A DNA stretch of 64,000 nt from Colwellia maritima (GTDB taxonomy: Bacteria > Pseudomonadota > Gammaproteobacteria > Enterobacterales > Alteromonadaceae), in the NCBI RefSeq assembly GCF_022669015.1, contig NZ_JAKKSL010000001.1, forward strand, positions 124,001 to 188,000. Reading direction: 5' to 3'. Below the pieces are notes generated by a model that was given only the letters and a program-made list of their open reading frames with translations, did no database searches and was not told the DNA's origin. Of this stretch, positions 20,459-31,115 are shown in pieces. The position numbers and the translations under genes were made by a program. Position 1 is the first letter of the stretch, and each line of letters starts with the position of its first letter.

Positions 20459-20670
20459 CAAAAAATAATATCCGTTTCAATAATAAGTAAAACTATCAAG
20501 ATAGAAGCAAGTAAAGTTTTAATGCTTATTTTTCAATAATTTAAAAGCATATTAAACCGTTCTCAGGTTAAATAAATAACGAAGTAGTTGGTGATTTTGG
20601 CCAGTAGAAATCATTAGCATAAAGTGTGTTAACCAAATATGACAATTACGTGAAGTTTACCTTTCGCTAC

Positions 20671-20699
20671 TTGTACACAAAGCACTGTTCGCTTACCAT
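20671..20699 (+). promoter_or_regulatory. Likely phnW promoter
   Basis: TTGTAC (20671-20676), 17-base spacer, TACCAT (20694-20699), ending one base before the PhnR palindrome at 20701. The operator would therefore cover the expected transcription start, the geometry of simple repression. The -10 is only partly consensus. The rest of the spacer from 20459 shows nothing else recognisable. Confidence 0.45.
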
Positions 20700-20700
20700 C

Positions 20701-20712
20701 TGGTCTAGACCA
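20701..20712. promoter_or_regulatory. PhnR/PhnF-type operator TGGTCTAGACCA upstream of phnW
   Basis: A perfect 12-bp palindrome 32 bp before the phnW start. The same 12-mer occurs once more, upstream of the TonB receptor (29920-29931). GntR/HutC-family phosphonate regulators such as mycobacterial PhnF bind a closely similar TGGTnTAGACCA site, and the regulon encodes such a regulator (phnR). Confidence 0.8.
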
Positions 20713-20743
20713 ATAAAAATTAACCTATTGAGATAGTAAGCAC

Positions 20744-21835
20744 ATGGCACATTATTTACTTTTAACACCCGGCCCGTTAACCACTTCAGAAACTGTTAAA
20801 CAGTCAATGCTTCAAGATTGGTGCACATGGGACGATGACTACAACATAGACGTTGTACAAAAAATTCGACACGATTTACTCATTTTAGCCACCTCACATC
20901 AAGGTTATACCAGTACTTTGTTACAAGGTAGTGGCACCGCATGTGTTGAAGCGGTTTTAGGAAGTGCTATTGGCAATAATGATAAAATTTTAGTGATCGA
21001 TAATGGCGCTTACGGCCGCCGCATGGCTGAAATTTGTGAAGTACTTAAATTAAATTATCATGTGATTAAGCTCGACGAAGTAATGGTGCCTAATGTTGAA
21101 GATATCGCCAAAGCATTAACTGCTGATATTGGCTTTACCCATTTAGCCATGGTTCACTGTGAAACAACTACAGGTATGTTAAACCCCATCGCTGCAGTAG
21201 CAGAACTTTGCCAACAACATAGCGTAACTTTTATTCTTGATGCTATGTCAAGTTTTGGCGGCATGAGATTTGATATTGGTGAGCTCGATGTGGGCTTTAT
21301 GATCAGTTCTGCTAATAAATGTATTCAAGGGGTACCCGGCTTTGGTTTTGTTATAGCAAAACAAACATTGATGAAAGAATGCAAAGGTAAAGCCCGTTCA
21401 CTTAGCCTAGATTTATATGACCAATGGCACACCATGGAAACATCTAATGGCAAATGGCGATTTACCTCACCCACTCATGTAGTAAGAGCATTCGCGCAAG
21501 CAATGAAAGAGCTAGAACTAGAAGGCGGTATTTCAGCAAGAGCGAGCCGTTACGCCACCAACCAAACAGTATTAGTTGAAGGGATGCGAGAGCTAGGCTT
21601 TACCACCTTGTTACCTGATGAACACCATTCACCTATTATTACCTCTTTTGTCTCACCAAGTGAAACTGAATATGACTTTAAACGTTTCTATCACGCGTTA
21701 AAGCAACTAGGTTTTGTGATTTATCCTGGCAAAGTATCTAATGCCGATTGTTTCAGAATTGGAAATATTGGTGAAGTTTACCCTGAAGACATTAAGCGAT
21801 TAATCACTGCTATAGCGCAAGCAAAATACTGGTGA
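20744..21835 (+). CDS. phnW: 2-aminoethylphosphonate:pyruvate transaminase PhnW
   Basis: Intact 363-residue class V PLP aminotransferase starting [18 protein letters not shown]. The PLP lysine lies in [16 protein letters not shown], and [13 protein letters not shown] and [11 protein letters not shown] are family blocks. It converts 2-aminoethylphosphonate plus pyruvate to phosphonoacetaldehyde plus alanine, the first step before PhnX, which is encoded in the facing operon. The promoter carries the same palindrome as the receptor gene, so both transcripts should respond to PhnR. Confidence 0.96.
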   Translation: MAHYLLLTPGPLTTSETVKQSMLQDWCTWDDDYNIDVVQKIRHDLLILATSHQGYTSTLLQGSGTACVEAVLGSAIGNNDKILVIDNGAYGRRMAEICEVLKLNYHVIKLDEVMVPNVEDIAKALTADIGFTHLAMVHCETTTGMLNPIAAVAELCQQHSVTFILDAMSSFGGMRFDIGELDVGFMISSANKCIQGVPGFGFVIAKQTLMKECKGKARSLSLDLYDQWHTMETSNGKWRFTSPTHVVRAFAQAMKELELEGGISARASRYATNQTVLVEGMRELGFTTLLPDEHHSPIITSFVSPSETEYDFKRFYHALKQLGFVIYPGKVSNADCFRIGNIGEVYPEDIKRLITAIAQAKYW

Positions 21836-21861
21836 CGCATTATTTTAAATCAATAAAACTC

Positions 21862-21894
21862 AAAAAAAACTAAACACTCTATTAGAGTGTTTAG
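21862..21894 (-). terminator. Intrinsic terminator of the phosphonate operon
   Basis: In the minus-strand RNA, a 10-bp stem CTAAACACTC/GAGTGTTTAG with a 5-base loop is followed by eight U (21862-21869). It lies 56 bp past the phnR stop. The hairpin also follows phnW, but there is no U-tract on that side. Confidence 0.85.
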
Positions 21895-21949
21895 GCAATA
21901 GAATAGTGTATTACCTTTGATCTATACGATATAAAATACGCAAGAAACC

Positions 21950-22691
21950 CTAGTGACTTTCCACCTTAATTTCTATCGCGCCATGAACCCAGTATTCAAT
22001 GTTATAGTCAACTAAGATGTGTTCGGCCGCATAACGTTGACGAATTATTTTTAAACAAGATGCACCACTGTTTAAATTTAATAATTTGGCAACATGTCCA
22101 GGTAATGCTGTAACATAAATACTACTGCTTTCTGCGGTAATATTAACTTGATAGTCGTCCTGAAAAATAGCCGTAATTGATCCTGTTAACTCTTTATCAG
22201 GTAAACCAATAAAATCATCCGCTAAACAATATATTTCTTCAACCATGACGGGACGTTCATCTAATGAACGAACACGACAAATTTCATATACCTTTGTGGG
22301 TTGATTAAATGCTAGATTAATTGTATTAAGTAATAGTTGCTTTGACTCCTCCTTTTCTTGGTTCAACTGACTAAAATCCGAGTTAAACATAAGTTTTTCT
22401 ATCGAGACTAACCGTGTATCGGCAACAAAATTTTGCTCATGCGCTAATTGATAAAAATTAACTTTATGTACGGGATTCCACTGTAACCGAGGCGGACAAA
22501 TAAACCCGACCTTTACGGTTTTGACGATAAATAACCCCTTCAGCCTCTAAACGTATAAGCGCCTCACGCACGGTAATCCTAGTTGAATTAAATTGCTCAA
22601 GTAATTCACGTTCAGACGGCAATTTTTTCATATCAGGCTGTTCAGCAATTAAGCTAAAAAGGTATTCTCGTATTGCTTGGTAAAGTAACAT
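21950..22691 (-). CDS. phnR: GntR/HutC-family phosphonate regulator PhnR (frameshifted)
   Basis: Two minus-strand frames (22464-22691 and 21950-about 22470) join into about 247 residues: an N-terminal winged helix ([22 protein letters not shown]) and a C-terminal UTRA ligand domain. The shift near 22500 (CGGGTTT) is resolved by one base to read [19 protein letters not shown], the linker typical of PhnR. HutC-type regulators are usually repressors released by a metabolite; here the effector may be an aminophosphonate. It is the last gene of the operon, 18 bp after the HD gene, so it would be autoregulated from the receptor promoter. Confidence 0.85.
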
Positions 22692-22709
22692 TTTTATCTT
22701 GTAGCTCCA

Positions 22710-23330
22710 TTAATATTTGATAGCTAATATTTGTTTTATCATCAATAACCACGGTGTTAAAGATACTGTAATAGGTTCATTTGGTTTACCTAAATCATCA
22801 TATTGCCTTAACGCTACGGCTTGATGAAAAAAGGGGTTAAGTTCAAATAACTTTTGCTGTTGTTCTGACATTCTACCACCTTGTTGTTGCAAAGTTTGTT
22901 CACTGGCATAAGACAAGGACACCGCTATTCGCTTTTGTTCATTTGATTTTGCAGCGAGATAACGCTTAGCTTCAACATGATAACGAATGGGTTGATAAAC
23001 GCTAGCAGGAAATTCCCTTTGTGCTAACCAATTAGCACCTATTTCAGCATGGTTCACATGTCCCCATTGATCAAAACCTTCAAGCTGTTGTTGATCAGCA
23101 ATAAAATGACCAATATCATGCAATAACGCGGCTACAATAAGTAGGGTTGGAGCGTTATCTTGCTTAGCATGATGGGCGCAGCTGATCGCATGGATTAATT
23201 GATCACATTGTTCACCATAGTGCTGACCACCATAATCACTAAACATTTGTTCTATAACCGCACAGGTATCTGATGCTTTGACTTGATCTACTTTTGTTGC
23301 TTGGATAGCTTTGTTGGTATTAATGGTCAT
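22710..23330 (-). CDS. HD-domain protein, phosphonate-degradation associated (PhnZ/TmpB-like)
   Basis: Intact, 206 residues. HD-fold ligands are visible: LIHAISCAHHA, ALLHDIGH, NHAEIGANWL and RYHVEAKRYL. Proteins of this type in phosphonate clusters (TIGR03276 group) include PhnZ and TmpB, mixed-valence di-iron oxygenases that cleave the C-P bond of 1-hydroxy-alkylphosphonates. The Y-x-x-E-like HYGE before the first His resembles the PhnZ substrate loop, though I aligned it only from memory. No PhnY/TmpA hydroxylase is in the window, so its substrate is unclear. Its start overlaps the end of the FAD gene by one base. Confidence 0.75.
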   Translation of the reverse strand: MTINTNKAIQATKVDQVKASDTCAVIEQMFSDYGGQHYGEQCDQLIHAISCAHHAKQDNAPTLLIVAALLHDIGHFIADQQQLEGFDQWGHVNHAEIGANWLAQREFPASVYQPIRYHVEAKRYLAAKSNEQKRIAVSLSYASEQTLQQQGGRMSEQQQKLFELNPFFHQAVALRQYDDLGKPNEPITVSLTPWLLMIKQILAIKY

Positions 23331-24737
23331 TATTTATCGGCTTTACCCGCTGCTGCTGCAAACTTTGCTAATTGCTGATCATACCACTTAGGTGATTGCC
23401 CTTTATCTTCAGCTTGTTCTTTTCTTAAAATGGCATGCTTAACCATCTGAGTACCAATATAACGAATGGGCTCAGGCGGAAAAGTGCTTAACGGGCCTTT
23501 TGCCATTGCTGATCGAGTCCATGCATTGTCCAACTCAAGCACTAACGACGACAATATATCGCCCCCTAAGTAGCTTTGCACTACACCATTACCTGAATAC
23601 CCTAAGCCATAAAAGACATTATTATCTGGTGTCAATGAACCAAAGAAAGGCACACCCGTGGTAGATCGATCCGAAGCACCTGTCCAAGTGGTTTCAAAAC
23701 TTGTTTTCAGTGTAGGAAAAAACGCAGCAAATGACGTCTTCAACATACCACTGAACTGGCTTGGTTGATCAAAGGCAGATAACATTTTATTTTTATAAGA
23801 AAAGAGATTACCCCCTTTTCCAAGCATTAGACGACCATCTTCAGTGGTTCGATAGTAATGCACAAATATTCGCGAGTCTGCTATCGCTTTTCCATGAGTT
23901 AACCCTATTTCAGCTAATTGTTCAGGTATAGGTTTTGTGATTAACATATCTGAAGAAACTAACACAATATGGCGGTTAAATTCTTTGAAATGTTGCCCCA
24001 TCCAGGCATTTACTGCAAATACCACTTTTGTTGCAGTAATTTTCGCATCAGGGGTTTTTATCTTCACAGGCTTACCGCTTTCCATCGTTAAGTAAGGCGT
24101 ATGCTCAAAAATACTAATGCCTAGTGCAAGCGCCTGCTTAACTAAGCCCACCACTAACTTGCCAGGATGTAAACTTCCGGCCTGTCGGCGTTTCAATACC
24201 AAGAATATTTTTTGCAGAGCCTGTTAAGTTTGCTATGGTCTTAGGGTCACAGTTTTTCCAACGATTAACATTATATTGCTCAAGCAAAGCTAGCGGTTGT
24301 GCAACAGACCTCTTTTGCGCTTGATTAGTCGCTGTATAAATAGCCCCGTCCGTTCTAACGTCAGCATCAATATTATGGCGTTGACAAAACGAGGCGATAT
24401 CAAATACCGCTTGCTCTGACGCCTTAACAAGACGAATAGCCTCTTGCGCTCCAAATAAAGACATTAAAGTATTAAACTTAGTCGAAAAGGTGAGCATGCA
24501 ACCACCATTTCTTCCCGACGCTCCTTGTCCACAACGCCCTTTTTCAATAATAACAATATTTAATGTGGGATCTTGCTGTTTAAGCTTAATGGCGGTCCAT
24601 AATCCGGTATAACCGCCACCAATAATACAAACATCCGCTTTAATATTTTTGCCCAAGGCCGGCATTTCAGGCATAGCAATTTCTGACAATGCCTGCTTAA
24701 ACCAAAAAGGAGTTTGCTGCTGATATGTTGAATTCAT
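23330..24737 (-). CDS. FAD-dependent amine oxidoreductase (DadA/GlyOx-like) in phosphonate operon (frameshifted)
   Basis: Two frames (24138-24737 and 23330-about 24190) give about 469 residues. The N-terminus has the dinucleotide fold [17 protein letters not shown] with [19 protein letters not shown]; the C-terminal half has [19 protein letters not shown], the FAD-contacting end of the D-amino acid oxidase family. A missing base near 24185 (ETPT then [10 protein letters not shown]) breaks it. By context it may oxidise 2-aminoethylphosphonate or its N-methylated form to phosphonoacetaldehyde, as reported for related oxidases of phosphonate clusters. The ATG overlaps the phnX stop by 4 bases. 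Function is inference. Confidence 0.8.
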
Positions 24738-25543
24738 GGACGCTCATTTCTCACACGTAACGCCATAATTTTCTGAACAACGCCTCGTGCATCGGCTAAT
24801 GAATCAACAACAAAATGAGCGCCTGCTTGATATAAGGTATCGTAAGCTTTTAGCTTTAATTGCGCTTGCTCTGTAGCTGATAGGGCTTGCCATTCTTGCT
24901 CGGTTAACCCTACCGCATTACCCGTTAATGCAAGCCCTACAGTCCACATGCCGGCATTAAGACCTTCGGTGATTCCGGGTGCTGAATCGTCAAATTTTAT
25001 GCAATTGGCAACATTATTTACTCCAAGTTTTTGAACATTTTGTAGTGCCATCCAAGGGCCCGGACGAGAGCCGACTTGTAAATCGTCACTTGCCACCCAA
25101 CAATCGGGCTGATAGCCATAATCTGCAGCAACCGGTACAAGTATTTCCATTACTTCACGCGGGTAACCCGAACATGAACCAATTTTAATGTCATGGCTTT
25201 TTAGCCAATTAATCGTATCTAATGCGCCATTAATTGGTTTTGCATGGTCAACCACCTTGGCCTTTTGTAAAGGCATAAACGTTTTGTAAATTTCATCAAC
25301 AACGTCGTCACTCATCGCTGAACCAAATTGCTGACTCCAACGTTGGTCGACACTGGGTAACTGCCCCAAGGTTTTAATATGATCCCATTTACCCATTCCC
25401 ATTGGCACGCGAGCTTCGTCTAATGAAATATCAAAATTATAAGCCTGTTTAAATGCTTCAACAAAAATGGTGGTTGGTGCAACTGAGCCATAATCAACAA
25501 CAGTACCACCCCAATCTAGTACAACGGCTTCAATTTTATTCAT
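24734..25543 (-). CDS. phnX: Phosphonoacetaldehyde hydrolase (phosphonatase) PhnX
   Basis: HAD-superfamily enzyme of 269 residues. The nucleophile Asp is in [13 protein letters not shown]; the Schiff-base Lys is in [12 protein letters not shown] of the cap domain; [14 protein letters not shown] carries the metal-binding acids. It splits phosphonoacetaldehyde into acetaldehyde and phosphate, completing the PhnW route. ATG 25543 has AAGGA 7 bp upstream; an upstream ATG at 25576 would add 11 residues outside the family pattern. It is coupled to the FAD gene. Intact. Confidence 0.95.
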   Translation of the reverse strand: MNKIEAVVLDWGGTVVDYGSVAPTTIFVEAFKQAYNFDISLDEARVPMGMGKWDHIKTLGQLPSVDQRWSQQFGSAMSDDVVDEIYKTFMPLQKAKVVDHAKPINGALDTINWLKSHDIKIGSCSGYPREVMEILVPVAADYGYQPDCWVASDDLQVGSRPGPWMALQNVQKLGVNNVANCIKFDDSAPGITEGLNAGMWTVGLALTGNAVGLTEQEWQALSATEQAQLKLKAYDTLYQAGAHFVVDSLADARGVVQKIMALRVRNERP

Positions 25544-25609
25544 AGATAATTCCTTACAACTTAAAATGTTTTTCATGGGTTAATTCTGTTGAAATAACCC
25601 GATAAATGA

Positions 25610-26952
25610 CTAAATATTTGTTTCACCTAACGCAAGGTTAGTGGCTTGATTAGATGAATTTATTGAGTGTGTTTGTACTCGCTTTTGAACTTTTAATTTA
25701 TAACCAAAATATACCAATGAGCAACACACTAAAGCGCCACCGGCAATAGCGACGAAGTAACACAACTGGATAAAGAAATTTAACCAACTAATGTCAGGCG
25801 AGGCAAAAGTGCGATATAACAAAATACTGACACTACCTACATAGCCGGCTGAGTCAGCTAAATAAATCAGAAATCCGGCATTGGCGGTTGACCCTACCGC
25901 TGAAATCATACGGTCGAACAGAAAGCAATTATAAGGGATGTAAGCAATGTATAAGCCAGTGCCTAGCCATACCATCCAAGACTTTCCGTCTATCCATTGT
26001 TGTTGAAACGCAAAGGTAGTAAGTCCTAGTAAACAACAGCCTAATAAAATAAAACCATGGTTAGTTAAAAATGCTTTTACGTTATCTTTTACTAAGACCA
26101 TTGCAGCTAAAACGATTAACACAACCCCTGCTATACGTATTCCCGCATAAGTAAAGATTGCCGGCTCTTCGCCATAACCAAGTGCTTGCCAAATTTCAGC
26201 TGAAAAGTTATCGCGAAAATCACGCAAGCCAGTAAATAATAAAAAGCTTGTTACCAATAAAATTAACCCCGGCGCAAATTTGACAAAAAACTTAAGCCTT
26301 TGTTGTGCGTTCATTGGTGCTCTTACTTGTCTTGCTAACCTATCATTTATTGAAGGAGGTGGTGTTTGCGAGAGAAAAAACACCGAGACAAACAAAGGAA
26401 CGATAAAGATTGCGCCTGTTGTGGTGGCATCCAATATTCAGTCACTTGCATATCGACAAGCAACCACTGTCCTACGGTACGTACTAGACCTGAGGCAACA
26501 ATAAAGGTAACGCTTAAAAAAGCCCCTAATATTTCAGAAGTTTTACGTCCTTCTAAAAAGCTAAAGACGATCCCCCAAATCATGCCAAGCGGAATACCAT
26601 TAATAAACATCATCATTGGTTTCAGCGGCTCTGGCACTACAGCAAATAATACTAATGCAAGTTGTGCAACCATCACTAAACTAAGTAGAGTTAAGGCTCT
26701 GCGGCTCGCAGTTAATTCTGAAACTACTTTAATGCCAATAAACTTTGACAGTAGGTAACCTAAAACCTGTGCTAATACTAAAGCGACTTTAAAATCCATT
26801 CCTAAGAGATCATCGCCTTGTTCGTACGTGCCTACCGAAAATGGCTTTCTGAAAGCATACATACAAAAATACGTCATAAACGCAGCACTAGAGGCATAAA
26901 CAACAAATATTGCAGTATGACAGCGTTGAAGATAAGAGCGTAATGCAGACAT
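25610..26952 (-). CDS. DUF5690-family multi-spanning membrane protein, candidate phosphonate transporter (frameshifted)
   Basis: Two frames (about 26400-26952 and 25610-about 26400) give about 448 residues with some 11-12 hydrophobic segments. The N-terminus YASSAAFMTYFCMYAFRKPF is the DUF5690 signature, and PLGMIWGIVFSFLEGRK and NCFLFDRMISAVGS resemble MFS-type loops. No function is established for the family. It sits between an outer-membrane receptor and phnX, with no ABC importer nearby, so I infer it carries the aminophosphonate or a breakdown product across the inner membrane. The break near 26400 is probably a base-call error. Confidence 0.75.
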
Positions 26953-27009
26953 AATTTTACCTAGACCTTAAGCGAGTAACTTTTTACCTTGTTGTAAAAA
27001 GTAAATAAC

Positions 27010-27033
27010 ACTGGGAAGGTAACCCTTCCCAGT
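27010..27033 (-). terminator. Hairpin between receptor and DUF5690 gene
   Basis: A perfect 9-bp stem ACTGGGAAG/CTTCCCAGT with a 6-base loop, 12 bp after the receptor stop. The minus-strand RNA continues TGTTATTTAC, a poor U-tract, so it may act as a partial terminator or as an RNA-stabilising hairpin that lets the receptor be made in excess of the downstream genes. Confidence 0.5.
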
Positions 27034-27044
27034 TGACAGTACGA

Positions 27045-29880
27045 TTAAAAGAAGTCGTATTTAAAGCCAATTTGACCACGAAGACCGTAATATTCGATTT
27101 GGTTAGGTCGTTGCTCTGAGCCAGTAAAATACTGTAAAGGCTCATCAGTTAGGTTGTTTAACTCTAGGTATATCATGGCATTATCATTAATATAATAAGA
27201 GGCTGTTGCATCAACACTGGTGTAATCGCCGTAGTAAGTATCTAATGTGCTATTGCTACCATGATCTTCGATATATTTGCCTTTGTGGTTTACCGCAACA
27301 CGTGCAGCAAAATCACCATTGTCGTAGTAAAGCGCAAAGTTATAGAGCTTGTCAGCTTGACGTGAGATTTGTACTTTATCTTCACGACCTGGAATATCCA
27401 TTTCAGAATCCATCAAAGTGAAGTTAAAAGAGAAGCCGAAATCTTCAAGACTATTATCAATAAAACCTAAGCTTGAATTAGTCGCAAACTCTAGACCATG
27501 CAACCACGCATCATCACCATTTAATGGACTTTTTACTGTTACCGATTGTCCTCGATATGTACCCTGAAAACTTTGTGAAAATACCGGATCAATAATTTGC
27601 TTATAGAAGTAACCAAGCGTAACTACGCAAGATCATCAAAATAATGCTCATACATTAAGTCAAAGTTATTTGAATACGTTGGGTCTAAATTTGGATTCCC
27701 AGAGTTTAATTGGTTTTCCATTTCCAAATACGTTGCTCCTGGTGATAACTGACCAAAGTCAGGACGAGCAAAGCTACGAGTTAAAGCTAAACGCACATTG
27801 CTTACGTCACTTTGATGATAAGTCACATGCAATGATGGCAGAACAGACCAATAATCTTTACCACCTTTTTCTTGCTCTACGCTAGTACCTGAATCATTTT
27901 CTACCGCAACAAAACCGTCAACATCTGTTTTAGTTTGAGTAGCACGGAGCCCACCTAATACGGTCCACTTATCTGAGGCTTTGTAAGTTGCCATACCATA
28001 AACAGAAGTATGAGTTTCTTCTAAGTCAAAGTTTCGGCTTAACCCACCACCGTTTTCTACTACTTCTGAGTCGCCTGATAAGAATGACAATTTATGTTGG
28101 TTATCGTCCCACCAATGCTTCAGGTCATTTACAGGGATAACTTGTGAAAAATGTGATTGATAATCAATAGAAAAATCATCTAAATATTCTGAACGCCCCG
28201 GTTGATCAACTAATGAAACATCTAAATCATTGGCAACGTCGGCTAACGTTGGTGTAGGGCCAAATTCAGCTTCGTTCGCCCATAAAACTTATCGTAAAAG
28301 CCGGCATTACGCTCTTTGGAACGATATTTAACACCTGTTTTTAATTCTAACTTTTCATTATACGAATGTATTAAATCAAATTGCGCAACAATTTTGTCAC
28401 GTTCTTTAATGTCTATTCCATAAAGCTCAACATCAGCTAAAACCGCTTGCGTTGGGTCCATTTGCCAATTGCTAGGTAAGTGCATACCAATGTCTAACGC
28501 CGGATCTGTACCGCCATCAATTTCATTATAAATAAGCCCACTGCCGGTTTGCACACCATCACGCATACCTACTTCATCATCAAACTCGACACCTTGCTTA
28601 AATTTAACGACATAATAAGCATTGTCATCGCCATTAGGGATATCACCATATTCAAACTGGTTTTGGTAAGTACTTAATTTCCATTCAAAGCGTGTGTTAA
28701 TATTAAAGTCATGCTCACCACCAATTTCTAATCCACTCATTTCAGTGATCAATTCATTATATATATGTTGTAACTCAACGCGATTTTTATTATATCGAAC
28801 GCGTGTTTTATAGTGAGTTTCTTCGTCAGACAATGTGCCATACATTGCTTTCGCGTAAACCAGTCCATCATCTAACAAATATTCACCGGCAAGGTTCAAA
28901 CCATAAGTGGTGCGTGTGCCTGTGTAATCACGTAATTCTAGACGATGCACACCGGCAACACCGTCACTGTCAATTTCACGACGTGGCTCATAGTTATCAG
29001 TAGCCCAATCACGTTCCCAACCCGTTGCGTTAATAATAAAACCAAACTTGCCATCGTCAGAACGGTCACCATATAAAACATTAAATGAATGGCTACCGCC
29101 TTCCGCTTTTTCTGCACTACCCACACCAAGATTTAATGATAATGTTCTCTCGTCAGGTGCTCTGCGGGTAGTAAAGTTGATATTTCCGCCAATAGCATCG
29201 CCTTCCATATCTGGGGTAATCGCTTTTGATACTTCAACAAGTTCAATCATATCCGTTGGAAAAAAATCAAATGCAACCGCTCTACTGGTCGTTTCTTCTT
29301 CTGCAGTTGGAAGACGATCGCCATTTATTGAAGTGGAGTTCCATTGCGCAGGTAAACCACGGACAGCAACAAAGCGCCCTTCGCCTTGGTCACGTTCAAT
29401 AGAAACCCCCGGCATACGTTGAACAGCCTCAGCCGCATTACGGTCAGGCAATTTACCAATACCGTCAGCAGACATTACATTTTTAATGTTGTTTGCTTCT
29501 TTTTGCATATTCATGGCCATCATAGTGCCGCGACGCATGTAACCCACGGCAACAACTTCTTCCATGGCTTGGTCATAAATATTGACGGTTAAATTACCAA
29601 TATCCGTTGATTTATTATCAATAACCTTAATATCAAAGTCGCTCGACGGATAACCAAGATATTCAATACGTAACGTATGATCGCCCGCAGCTAAATGGTT
29701 TAAACTAAATTGACCTTTATGGTCAGTTGCTGTTTGTAATTTACTCCCTACAACAGTTATTTTTGCGCCAGACAAGGCGCCTGAATTATCTAATACTGCG
29801 CCTGAAATAGCGCCATCAGCAAAAGTATTAAAACTGCTTAAGGCTAAGAGGCTTGCGGCAATTGGTGTTAGCTTTGTCAT
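27045..29880 (-). CDS. TonB-dependent outer-membrane receptor of the phosphonate regulon (several frameshifts)
   Basis: About 945 residues in at least three minus-strand frames (28243-29880, 27623-28090, 27045-27503 and bridging pieces). Order: signal peptide (LTPIAASLLALSSFNTFA), CarboxypepD_reg-like domain (about 22-95), plug with ERDQGEGRFVAVRGLPAQWN and DMEGDAIGGNINFTTRRAP, then a beta barrel ending in aromatic FKYDFF. The blocks match the TIGR01782 group common in marine bacteria. It should import a ligand too large or scarce for porins, powered by TonB-ExbBD. The operator at 29920 and co-direction with phnX suggest a phosphonate ligand. Breaks near 28250, 27620 and 27510 look like base-call errors. 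Confidence 0.88.
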
Positions 29881-29919
29881 GTTGTTTCCTGTGCTCTAAT
29901 TTAGATTATTATTAAAAAC

Positions 29920-29931
29920 TGGTCTAGACCA
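29920..29931. promoter_or_regulatory. PhnR/PhnF-type operator TGGTCTAGACCA upstream of the TonB receptor
   Basis: Identical to the palindrome upstream of phnW, here extended to 14 bp (CTGGTCTAGACCAG, 29919-29932). It is 39 bp upstream of the receptor ATG. Two perfect copies at the two promoters of one pathway, and none elsewhere seen in the window, make a regulon site likely. Confidence 0.82.
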
Positions 29932-30085
29932 GAATATTTAGCATAGTCTATGGGAAAGTTATGACATTAATATTTCAGAAAATTGAAAAATGATAATTAA
30001 ACAAGAAATTGTTATGAATTTACATTCTCGTTGGATTTTTATGGGAAAATTGCGTCACAAGAAATCCTTCTGTGTGCGCTATCTA

Positions 30086-30118
30086 GCATAGCGTAAGCCT
30101 TCAAGGTTTACGCTATGC
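30086..30118. repeat. 33-bp inverted repeat (hairpin)
   Basis: GCATAGCGTAAGCCTT and its near-complement meet with almost no spacer and a single G/T wobble. It lies 76 bp past the protease stop. It lacks a T-tract on either strand; it may be a rho-independent-like end, an RNA-stabilising hairpin or a genome-wide repeat. Confidence 0.55.
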
Positions 30119-30194
30119 CAGTTAGAATGGGATCATTATACAAACTTTGGTGATTACTACCCTAAACGTAATAATTGAGTTGACTGAATATCCA

Positions 30195-30959
30195 CTACCA
30201 CTTAATTTTATTTTCTTTGATTATCTGATGTAGATATTTAACGGGAATTGCATAGGTTATTCCGCTCGGCTTACTTATCACATCCTCTTTCGTTGTTTGC
30301 ACGAATACTTTATTAATAATACCTAATACTTCACCTGTTTTCATATCATACATAGCACTACCACTATTACCAGGGTAGGCTGTAGCGTCTAGTTGATAAG
30401 CTAAGTAGGGATTACGCATACGTTTAAGCATTTTCAAACTTATTTGTCCTGCAGTTTGTGCAGGTACAACAGTTGGCGTAGTGCTAGATATTATGCCTCG
30501 ATGTGTCACCGGATATAAACCCAGTACCGCACCAATAGGAAACCCAGTAAAAGCGATATAAGTCCCATCACCACGAAACTGCTCATCTGCCAATGTCATG
30601 GCCGGCAAGGCAGCGCCTGATAGTTTTAAAATAGCTAAATCGTATAATGGTGAAGTAACAACTATTTCTGCTTCTCGAACCATTGCTTCCTTACCAGAGC
30701 CGATAAATACCGCCATTTTCTGTAGTAAATTGTCATCTAATTCTGTCGGTAACACATGCGCATTAGTTACCACATAGTGTCCATCACCAATGACAAAGCC
30801 TGTTCCGTGCAAAATATTTTGTGGTCTACTCGTTGGCGTGTGAATACCGACCCCAACTACCGAAGGTTTAATTTTTGCGACTAGATCAACAAACTCTGCT
30901 TTTACAGTATTGGTGTACAGCGCCAAAACAGCCAATAATAATCCGTGTAATATTTTCAT
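30195..30959 (-). CDS. Secreted trypsin-like serine protease (S1, HtrA-type core without PDZ)
   Basis: Intact 254-residue protein with a signal peptide (LLLAVLALYTNTVKA). The catalytic triad is visible: His in VVTNAHVL, Asp in YDLAILKL, Ser in YPGNSGSAM. The first strand motif GTGFVIGDGHYVVTNAHV is HtrA-like, but the protein ends before any PDZ domain. It should act in the periplasm or outside. It borders the exosortase-associated lipid/acyl genes; whether it processes PEP-CTERM proteins is unknown. Confidence 0.85.
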   Translation of the reverse strand: MKILHGLLLAVLALYTNTVKAEFVDLVAKIKPSVVGVGIHTPTSRPQNILHGTGFVIGDGHYVVTNAHVLPTELDDNLLQKMAVFIGSGKEAMVREAEIVVTSPLYDLAILKLSGAALPAMTLADEQFRGDGTYIAFTGFPIGAVLGLYPVTHRGIISSTTPTVVPAQTAGQISLKMLKRMRNPYLAYQLDATAYPGNSGSAMYDMKTGEVLGIINKVFVQTTKEDVISKPSGITYAIPVKYLHQIIKENKIKW

Positions 30960-31115
30960 ACGTTTCCTTTGTTAAACCTTTATAAGAATCAAGACATTAT
31001 TGTCTGTAGTGTTTAGTATTTAGTTTACCTCAAATACACTAATAATCGTACATTCGCAATATTTCAACAATTGTCCATACTTAAATATAGTCGATGCATA
31101 AATAAAAGGAACAGC

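Larger units (their letters stand above)
29881..30194. other. Intergenic region upstream of the TonB receptor
   Basis: 314 bp with no supportable ORF. It contains the PhnR operator (29920-29931) and a long inverted repeat (30086-30118) near the 3' end of the protease gene. I could not fix a convincing receptor promoter. Confidence 0.5.
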
